Origin: Nematopogon swammerdamellus
Lineage: Eukaryota; Arthropoda; Insecta; Lepidoptera; Adelidae
Direction: 5' to 3'
Length of the DNA stretch: 64,000 nt
Assembly (NCBI GenBank): GCA_946902875.1
Contig: OX336340.1
Span: forward strand, 17,189,566 to 17,253,565
Below the pieces are notes generated by a model. It did no database searches. It was not told the origin of the DNA and worked only from the letters and a program-made list of their open reading frames with translations. The position numbers were made by a program, and so were the translations under genes. Of the stretch, positions 55,496 through 64,000 are shown piece after piece (position 1 is the stretch's first letter; each line of letters opens with the position of its first letter).

Positions 55496-56450
55496 ATTAA
55501 CCACCGGTTTTTATATTCTCCTTATGATACTGAGATCTGTCAGGAATTTGACATTCAACAGTGGTTATAAATGTTTTAATTGGCTTGCACGAATGGTATC
55601 TCTCAATAGAGTAAATCTTGTGGAGCTTTTCTCTTTAGTCTACTGAAGGTAATCTTGTCTTCCATTAATTCACAAGCCAGTTCGTTGGAATGATTTCGAA
55701 TTCTCAATTTGTATTGAATTGTTTAGGCATTCATTTCTTGTTTTACGGTTGGAATGTTCAATTCACGGTGTAGTCTCTCATTGGTTATTATTAATTCTCT
55801 AATAATCTCATTACCGTGGGGCATCTACGATTATTCGTACGTTGGGACATGTCGAAAATTCCGCCAGTTCTAATTGAATGCTAAGAAGAACTGACCAACA
55901 AACTTCGAAGGCACAATGTTTTGTTAGTACCCCTCACAATAACAATAATATTTACAGCATAAACATGAATTAAGAATCTGACCATTATGTTCGAGCTACC
56001 TGATGTACCACACAATTGTAGGCCATACCATATCTCATCTATTCCCTTAGGTCCTTATCGGCTTCGGTATACAATGTACAGGAGAAGTTTATTTCCAATG
56101 ATAATTCTACATGGAAGCGATGTAGTAAGTGACTTAAACATGACGGTAAGATCAAACCACACATTCAATAGCATTGTGCATATTTTAAAATAATTATCAC
56201 ATGCAAAACGCCGGAATTTATATTTCTTATGTTATACATTGTTTGTGTGTCTAATTTATAAAATAAGCAAGGCTTATTAAAGAAGAACAGTTTACATTCA
56301 TGTTATTAATGAATCGTTTCTAAAACCCGCTGACGCGTTATTTCTGTGCACGTTATAGTTCACTGAATGTTTCATTTACCGAAACGGATAATTCAGTGAA
56401 CTCTACAATATCAGCAGGCTAAAAGTTTCCAACAGATTTATTACGAAAAT
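55496..56450. other. Gene-free AT-rich stretch
   Basis: No recognisable exon or repeat. A pair of segments 'agttcactgaatgtttcatt' and 'ataattcagtgaact' (56358-56403) forms a loose inverted repeat. Confidence 0.4.
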
Positions 56451-56454
56451 CTTT

Positions 56455-57010
56455 GAAACGATTAATGTTACTCGGCCGACCGGCCCGCGCCGCCGCCGAT
56501 AACTCCAAGTCTCCCGCAGACAAAGGACCGTCGAAATCCTGTCCCTACTCAATATTTATGTACAGCATCCAAAACAAACCAAAGTTTGACGAAAAAGGAC
56601 AAACTTCACTGTAACCCTTTTAGCATGGATCTAACCACTTTATGAATTTATACATGGGCACCGACGCGCGCGCCGGTATACGTGGACGCTAAATCAATTT
56701 CCAATTTAAAGTTGCCGTGAAGGGGTTGTGGGGTGGGTCGGGGGAGCGAGGGAGGCGCGGGCGGGCCGGCCGGGGGCCGCGAGGCTCGGTCCCGGGCGAA
56801 GCCTCTATCCTATTTCGAAATAAGGTTCCACCGCGGGCGCACGCGCGATAATTGAGTGGATACGGGACAAGCTCGCTGGGCGGTCACGAGGAGCGAGTGT
56901 GGGAGTGTCGGAGGGTCGGAGGTTCACATCGACTTGAGTCAACGTTTACGATATACGAGTGCGTATGAGCGAGTGTAAACACGGCGGCGGCGGTCGGCGG
57001 AGGTGTCAAT
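56455..57010. promoter_or_regulatory. GC-rich region, candidate promoter
   Basis: 56455-56510 and especially 56690-57010 are GC-rich with many CG dinucleotides (ggcgcgggcgggccggccgg) and end in a (GGC)n stretch. No long frame or family is present. Such patches in AT-rich insect DNA often mark housekeeping or developmental promoters and 5' UTRs. The direction is undetermined. Confidence 0.35.
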
Positions 57011-57424
57011 ATCTAATATTGGTCAATTTGCACTATGTACTTTTGGTCACTCTGTAAACAGGAAAAAATTTGCGTTCCTTTTTGTACATTATTACGTTCA
57101 ATGATTGGAAACGTGGGGCGCAAGGGTTTTTCGTTTTTCCGAGGTAAACAGTGTACATCGCTGACATACGGCTGATTTCACCACCTTCGGCTAAAATGTA
57201 GCTGTCGGTTATCTCCTGTCAAATGTATGAGAAATTTCACTTTTACTGATAGATAACTGTTGCACGAGTTTTACTTGAGTTGATGTAAAGGGCTAATAAA
57301 AGTGTTTTTGCAGGATTACGTTGTTTATCGAAACTAGGTACCTACGCGTTGACATCAGACAATTGTAGTACAGGTACATTTTTTATCATATTTTTTTTTG
57401 TAGAAAGTGCGATATTTGGCTCTC

Positions 57425-57600
57425 GGAACATAAAATGTGTCTAACAACGACCATGGACATTCGGTCGCACGTGTGGGTTGCGAATGCCATTCCGGCCTGA
57501 CAGGTGCCTATTCACGCCTCTCTTAAAGTACCCGAGACTTGGGAGGAACTATGTGGGAAGGGAGGGCGTTCCAGGGTTTACCAGTGTTTACATTAAAGAG
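57425..57600 (-). mobile_element. LINE 3' end fragment
   Basis: 'acgaccatggacattcggtc', 'cattccggcctgacaggtgc' and 'gagggcgttccagggtttac' are the 6508-type LINE end. A 77-codon + strand frame downstream (57648-57881) has no recognised family. Confidence 0.65.
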
Positions 57601-58119
57601 ATTCTGGAATGCATACATAAGCGATTCCCTTCAAGTAGTGGTAGGTATTGACGCGGCTCACAATGTTCTCATCGCTCTGTCTCTGTAATGTACCTAGAGG
57701 ACGGGATGTGAGATTCCAGACGTGCTCGCCGGATGAGATAAAACCAAATGACGTTTGTCCCCACATTTACTTAGAGGAGTTAACCGCAAATGCAAAACTA
57801 TGTCTGGCGCGTACACGTTACGGTACAGACAACAAAACGAAGCTGACTTTTAAATGGGTGGTTGCACTTCTAAATTCATGAATGCATAAAATTTGCGCAT
57901 TCATATTCTGATATTATTATCAATAATTAAAGGTCTCTTACATCGACTGCCGCATAATAATATAATGGACGATTTTCTTTTATAGACCATGCAACATGTG
58001 CCTCTGAGAAAGAAAGAAAGAAAGAAAAGAAAAATATTATTTATTTTCATTATATGTATCTATATACAAAAAAAAGAAAACATTACAAAAACATGAAATT
58101 ATACTATTAAAACCTAAAG

Positions 58120-58250
58120 ACGAGCCACCCATAAGGTGTCTAACGACGTCCATGAACATTCGGTTGTTTGCGGGGCTACGAATTCCTATTCTCGGCCCTC
58201 TTGAACCCGAGGCTGTACTTGGGGGGAAACATATGGGCAGAAAGAGCTTT
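58120..58250 (-). mobile_element. LINE 3' end fragment, internally deleted
   Basis: 'cgagccacccataaggtgtc' and 'gtccatgaacattcggttg', then a jump to 'cttggggggaaacatatggg'. The copy lacks the middle segment. Confidence 0.65.
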
Positions 58251-59284
58251 CCAGCACAGAAGAGAGATATAGGGCTAACGCCCAGAAACGACAAGAGCTT
58301 GTGCGTGTGAGTTTAGTTGATCTATAGATACGCACGGAGATGCGTATGTAGCTTGAGCCCGCTTTGAACGATAGGGTTGGTAAACGCAGAGTACGGGTGG
58401 AATGAGCGAGCGAGAGAGTTCGGTTCGAGAAAGGGAAATATGAACAGCCGGCGAACGCGCGAGATGGCCGACCGCTCTCTCGTCTTGGTTTGCTCTGTCG
58501 CATGTTGGTACAATGCATTTCCACACCATCTTTATTTAGTTGCACATATATATAGATTTTAATCACTCATTAAATAATTTTAATGTCTTCAGCGAAATTA
58601 CGCCGCGACACCGCATCGCTTGCTAAACGAAAGAACAATAAATGCTAGCTAGCAGCAGCCCGTGCGACGAGTCACCTCCCGTGAGGTAGTCCGACCGTTC
58701 CCCGTCGACCCGCACCCAACCCGGAACACACACATGCGCACGCGCGGTTGCTTACACAATACATTCAACCGTGTCGCCGGCCTGTTTCCAGAGAGATAAA
58801 TAAAGTTTTACTTAAAATGTGAACCGTGTAGCATCTTGTGTTCACGAAAGAAAAAAAGATAGAACTCACTGCGTCTCTCGAGTGAGGCAAGATCTTTACC
58901 GTTCGTCCAAGTGTTAGTCAGTCAGCGTTTTTAGGCTCACTGCTGGACATACGCATCCCCCATATTTCTCCAATCCTCCCGGCCTACAGCAGTACGGAAG
59001 CATGTCTTTCCGCCTACGACCTACTTTATGTCGTTTTCCCACTTGGTAGTTTTCCCATACTCCTTTTGCCTATCCACTTCCGCCAATTTAGGACGTGGTT
59101 ATTCCAACGGTCGTCGTCTCGTCGGCTGATGTGCCCTGCCACTGGCATTTGGGCTTAGGCACCCGGCTATATGTAATATAGTCGAATTGTGCCAAGTTTC
59201 CCTACGTGTCGCTCAAACCCTAGTCTAGTCGTATTTACCAATTTCAAGTTTCCCTACATAACGTTATTACACGCTGGACATACC
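58251..59284. other. Gene-free stretch, probable retroelement remains
   Basis: 58590-58800 is GC-richer with 'ccgaccgttccccgtcgacc'. 58925-59140 ('gctcactgctggacatacgc', 'catttgggcttaggcacc' region) resembles LINE 3' sequence on the - strand. Neither could be tied to an intact frame. Confidence 0.35.
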
Positions 59285-59515
59285 ACGGATGCGTAACAAT
59301 CGGTCCTGCAGATCATTCCTCCGCAAAACCGGTCAACTCTGGAACGCTCTCCCTGCTCACATATTTGCCCCAAGTACAGTCTCTGCGTCCTTCAAGAGAG
59401 GCGTGAATAGGCACCTGTCAGGCTGGATTGGTATTCGTATCCCCCGCATGCGACCGAACGTCCATGGGCACCGTTAGACACCTTACGGGCCACGAACAAC
59501 ATGTCGCGCTTAATA
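59285..59515 (+). mobile_element. LINE ORF2 C-terminal fragment, + strand copy
   Basis: The + frame 59289-59477 reads NRSCRSFLRKTGQLWNALPA, then a Phe-Ala-Pro stretch and SFKRGVNRHLSG, the jockey/CR1-type ORF2 C-terminal block, followed by the 'tgtcgcgctt' 3' end and an A run. This is the only copy of the family in this orientation. Confidence 0.78.
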
Positions 59516-61427
59516 TAAAAAAAAAAACTAAGAGAAAAGATTACATAATAAACATATTTAGATTTGGTTTTTGTTCACAGTATTTATTTATTCATCTTAG
59601 GTACTTTATGTACCTTAGACAGAGAAGTTGACACGACACGCGATGCACTTTTCTACCACATTTCAAGTTCAGCCAAATCTACAACTTAAAGTACGCAACA
59701 TGTTGGAATTGCTAACAAAAAATAATAATATTGACTATAAAATAAATTCTAAGTATATTTAATTTTTTTATTTTATTTTATATATTTTATTTATTATATT
59801 TAACTTTGGTATAAAACCAAAGTTACTACTAATAAATACTGAAAATACAGAGAAACAAAAAACAAATATGAAATTCAATTTAAGATCCAGCTAACTCAAA
59901 ATTAAATGGCCGTATAGACATACTGTCAGAAAACTTCAACATAGTCAGGTTAAAGACTATTTTCACACTGTTTTACTGTTTATACTTATACTATTCTATT
60001 CTATTCAAGTCCACATACTAGTTGAGCCAAACGACTTAGCGACTCTTCGTCTGACCGCACTAGTTGGGGTCTTGTTTTCGCTCGCTCGCCTTTTCCTACG
60101 AGTTTTACTGTTTACTGCTACCGAGGGAGACTGCCGACCTCGGCCCTCGCCTCGGCACGCACAATGGGCAATATCGACAGCCAGGGCGAATAAGATTGTA
60201 ACAGACATTTTGGATCGTACTCACTGGCGATCCTTATTAGAATTGGCTGGGCATCATATTTTCTTTGTGCTATCTCTTCATTCAGCATTTTATTTGAATA
60301 TTCGTATAACTATTCGGATAAAATCATGAATAAGACAAAATATATTAAATGTTTTAGTACTGGGGATGTACTTAAACAAAAACTTTCGTAATAGAAAGGA
60401 CTCATTCTAAAGTCAGGTCATCTCTTTCTCATTCTTCTCTCGTTTGATTAAAATCTCAAAAATATTCATATTCACCTTTTCTTTCGGTAAGTGTTATGTA
60501 GATTTGTATTTAGTTATTGCATTTTGAAAATAAACCTAAAAATACAATTACATTGTTTATTTTTAGGTTCTGTTGCTGTTTCTCTTCAGCGCGTCTAACG
60601 CTTAGCAGTCCATCCGCAAGAACAAGAAGTTCAGTATTCCATATCATGATAAATTTACTTTAGATTTTGTTTGTATTACCTATTTAGTATAGTTTACATT
60701 TCATTTATGTATATTTGTTATACGATTTAATGTATATATGCCTAAGTTTCAATAAGACGTGAAAATAATAGTGTTTACACTCAATAAGTGATCTTAAATT
60801 ACACACAAGAATTTTACACACTTTCTGTCCCTTTTATAAGTAAGTACATTCACTTACAGTGTTGTTCACGGAGATTACATGAAAGCCCAGATGGTTATTC
60901 CCATGCATAACCGTACGTTCTATCCCGGCTCACCGTAAGCCGCTACAGAGTAAGAAATATCCGTATCCTTAAGCCGGATTAAACTTTAGATTGCACTAAG
61001 CGATTACAACAGCTAAAGTTTAGTACTATCTCTTAGGCGCGTCGAGATATATGTATATATTTTTTTCTAAATATCTAAGGATAAGTCCAGTTCCAAAGAT
61101 CGCACACGCTTTCGTAGTGTGTTTTCGTTAGATTTTTTTTTTATTTAAATTTTCATACCTTTTCTTTTTCTAATGAGGCCACTGTAATTGCACTGTGTAT
61201 TTACCTGAAAAAAAAACTTTGTTATGAAATGAGGCACGTACCTACTTTATAATAATTATTGCGTCCAGTTTAGTTGAAAAAAAATTTATTGCTATATTTA
61301 TTATTTTTAACAAATGAGTCAAAATTACTTTCCTCCTGCTCATCGATAAATCCAATGTTTCTATTGTTTTGAATGATTTGGGATTTATTTGAACGACAAT
61401 CTTCCAAATAATACAAAACATTTCACG
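59516..61427. other. Gene-free stretch
   Basis: AT-rich except for a GC-richer patch at 60030-60180. No exon, RNA gene or named repeat. Short frames on both strands across 60005-60329 have no recognisable domain. Small hairpin aactttggt/accaaagtt at 59802-59824. Confidence 0.4.
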
Positions 61428-61774
61428 GTTGGCTATATCACCTACTAAGTACACCCCTAAAGCCTTATACCTTGATGAACTAGGTACCATGTCAGTGCTT
61501 CCCTTCGTTCGTGCCGGCTACACTGACATGAACGGAAAACACGAACTATTTACATAGCCGTTTCGACCGACTGTTCATTCAGTGCGGTGGTATCAATCCG
61601 GGCGGGTAAAACCCTACCACCTAGTAAGGTAAGGTGGGAAGGGACCTACAGTTTTACGTGGAATCCGAACCACGGTCAGCCTTCAACGGTCGAGCGGTCA
61701 CCCATCATTCAAGTACTGACAGCACCCAGGTCACGATCGACACTCGACCGACCGCACTACTGAGCTACTAAGGC
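61428..61774 (-). mobile_element. 5S/tRNA-headed SINE, - copy with damaged 3' end
   Basis: The body begins at 'acggttggctatatcaccta' without the T run. It has an intact middle and a head ending 'tgagctactaaggct'. The 5S-like core is reduced. Confidence 0.75.
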
Positions 61775-62188
61775 TTAGCTAATTTTTTTTAAATACCAAC
61801 TTTAATCAATTACTAGATCGTACTGTGCAATTCACTTCAATTTCACTTCACAAATAGTCCGTAGAAGCAGAAAAAAGTTCTTGCTTGCGTAATACTAATC
61901 CATCTAATTCCTTAGCATGTTTCAGGTACATTCACACAAATCCTACAATACCGCGGGCGGAGTTGCGGGCAAGATCAATACTATAAATCTAACGCCACAA
62001 ACCGCCATACTCATATACCATACGTATACATACGTGTACATGACACCCACAATCCACATGCGGCTCTAACACCTACAGTTACACTCAAATCCACGCTATG
62101 CGAAGAGACCCTCAAATTAGTCGCAATAAATCAAGGTAGGAGTGGGGACGTTAATAATTGTACTTAACTGATGCCGAATGTCGTTATC

Positions 62189-62431
62189 GGTACAGTCAGC
62201 GCGTACGTTCGTGGCCTCCGGCAGGAAAGCGAGAATGGAATGTATAGTGTTGTGAATCAATCTCTGAAAGTAACGACATTTACGAAACCTCTTTTTTATT
62301 TATGGCATTAAATTATTTATCTAATACGGTTTTATCGCGTGGTTGAAGTACGAAGACAAAACAGGGATAATCGTTTAAAGATCTATCGGCCTCCGCCCGC
62401 AGAGGCCACGAACGTGCGCGCTAACAGTACC
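62189..62431. mobile_element. Inverted-terminal-repeat (MITE-like) element
   Basis: ggtacagtcagcgcgtacgt plus tcgtggcctc at the left end is the reverse complement, with about three mismatches over 30 bases, of the right end 'gaggccacgaacgtgcgcgc' plus taacagtacc. The internal ~180 bases are AT-rich and non-coding. Confidence 0.7.
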
Positions 62432-62587
62432 TACTGCGGGGCGTTTGCTGAACTACAGTGTGCTACAGTATATGTCGAATGTGTGTAAGTAGAAATATTA
62501 TTAGAACTTTCGCTAAGCATTTACTAAGCTTTAGTGAAATGTTTTTATGATGGTATATGGCCTGAAACAATTTTTTTAAATGTAAAA

Positions 62588-63050
62588 ACATGGGTGGTTT
62601 TGCCGAGAGACAAATCGTGCAGTCGCAGAGCCAAAATCACATCTCCTCGCGAAACCACGCTCAGTTAGGTGCCATGCCAGCAGATTGGCGGACTGTTTTT
62701 TTTTAATGTAAACCAGCATGGGTGGTTGTGCCGAGAGACAAAATATGGTGTAGTCGACAGAGCCAAAATCACATCTCCTCGCGAAACCACGCTCAGTTAG
62801 GTGCCATGCCAGAAAATTGGCGGACTGTTGCTAGGCTGTCTAGCCTGTTAATGCGACGTTTGAAGACACACTCGTTAAAAGATTCGGGAAACACTCGCCG
62901 GAAGACAGTTCCACACCCTAGCGGTGGGACAAAGAAACGATTTAGAGCTGATGGGTTCTCTAAAGTCAACAACAAAAGGGTGCTGGGTCTCTCAGCGATG
63001 AGTCATGAGGTGATGGGACGGGTGGCGGGAATAATGGTTATAACCCAATT
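62588..63050 (-). mobile_element. Tandemly duplicated LINE 3' end with degraded ORF2 C-terminus
   Basis: The segment 'catgggtggtt-tgccgagag' to 'cagattggcggactgtt' occurs at 62588-62698 and again at 62716-62828. After the second copy the - strand reads a V-F-x-E-S-F-N-E-x-V-FKRRINRL block, like the C-terminus of jockey-type ORF2. Confidence 0.6.
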
Positions 63051-64000
63051 TTGAGTCGATTTTTAATAACCCAAGCCGAAATAAAGGTACGGTCTTCTTT
63101 TTAAATACGAATTTCGTTAAATACGAAACCGCGGGCAAACGCTAGTGTATTGTAATATTATAAATTATTCATATACCTATTTCGCGGCATACTAGCGTTG
63201 GATAATTTAGCCAATAGCATTCGTGTTGTCACAGATGTTGTTTCGAGGGAGAGGGAAATTGAAGCAAGATTATTTGTACGCCTGAATTATCTCAATATTT
63301 GTTTTTCGTATGTGTGCACATACGTACGTACCGACTTACTTACTCATAATTGAAATTATCTCTGTATGTTTATTAAGATTTACAAACTCAAGTCGTCTAT
63401 TGTACGGATCCAAAATGTCGCATAGGTGATGTAGACGAGTGACGATGAAAAAGAAAATTCAGTACTTGCCTTCTCCACTCGCTCACCTCATATGTATTAG
63501 ATATATTGTAACTGTATTTCAAATGTCAGCACCCTGCCTGAAAAAGTCTGGCGTTCAGTTCCCAAAATTCAATATAATTTTTTGTATTGCTCATCCATCA
63601 CAGAACAGCGATCGGTGGGCGTCGGCCGGTCGGCCGTCTGGGAAGCCGTCAGATAATAGTCCTAATAGTAATAGTAATAGTCCTGTCGCCCGTAGAACAT
63701 TCATATTACCAAAAAGGTACCACTTGGCTTTGTGAAATTGTTATAAATTACGCCATTTTGAACACAAAAACCCAAGTCTATTAACTGCTGTATAAATTTG
63801 AAGCGGTAACCTCAAAAAGTAAATTATCGTCAAAATCGGCTAACTTCATGTGGTCTTAAACCGGTGTATGCCCACTTGCCATGGTCTTACGATGACGTGT
63901 GGTAATTGAAATAAGCTGGAGAACATAACTATAGTGAAAAGAAGCGGTTATCTCGAAAAGTAAATTACTGACATTTTTGGAGATTTTCGACTTGTCACCG
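63051..64000. other. Gene-free end of window
   Basis: A LINE end scrap lies at 63105-63140 ('aatacgaatttcgttaaata', 'ccgcgggcaaacgctagt'). Otherwise no recognised gene or repeat. Confidence 0.4.

Noticed and set aside
62722..63054. 110-codon + frame
   Set aside because: It is antisense to a LINE C-terminal block and lies partly in a duplicated LINE 3' end.

Overview
The window looks like AT-rich moth or butterfly (Lepidoptera) DNA. The evidence is small spliced genes on an AT-rich background, many dispersed repeats of lepidopteran type (RTE-like LINE tails ending in TATG runs, jockey-like LINE fragments, inverted-terminal-repeat elements), and a SINE whose head carries the 3' half of insect 5S rRNA. 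No species can be named from the sequence alone. Promoters, UTRs and most repeat ends are approximate because they were read by eye. || The main content is in 1.6-27.4 kb on the + strand: four head-to-tail paralogous genes (1606-8461, 9103-11930, 14038-19474, 22148-27433). Each has four coding exons with the same intron phases (1, 0, 2). Each encodes a GNAT-fold acyl-CoA N-acetyltransferase of about 238-246 residues, resembling the insect arylalkylamine N-acetyltransferase-like group. The acetyl-CoA-binding motif R-x-x-G-x-A lies in exon 3 of every copy. The third gene is unusual: a mobile element abuts exon 2 and supplies its only nearby AG. That AG is out of phase with the normal donor, but in phase with a second GT 4 bases downstream of it. 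|| The introns are full of repeats. A 68-bp satellite occurs in intron 1 of genes 1 and 3, each time as a forward block followed by an inverted block; in gene 3 it forms a 204-bp three-monomer higher-order repeat. Intron 2 of gene 4 holds a dead jockey-like reverse transcriptase interrupted by a 35-bp perfect palindrome. || From 27.6 to 64 kb almost everything recognisable is mobile-element debris: ten further copies of the 5S/tRNA-headed SINE (nine of them on the - strand), two copies of a tRNA-like SINE, several RTE-like and jockey-like LINE 3' ends, and inverted-repeat elements. The exception is a GC-rich island at about 33.88-34.43 kb containing a - strand first coding exon (33888-34156) with a signal peptide and the start of what may be a type I periplasmic-binding-like (receptor) ectodomain. 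Its next exon is not visible, so it lies either unrecognised to the left or beyond the window. Two more GC-rich islands (about 55.1 and 56.5-57.0 kb) may be promoters, and one short GC-rich open stretch (50502-50629) is a weak exon candidate.
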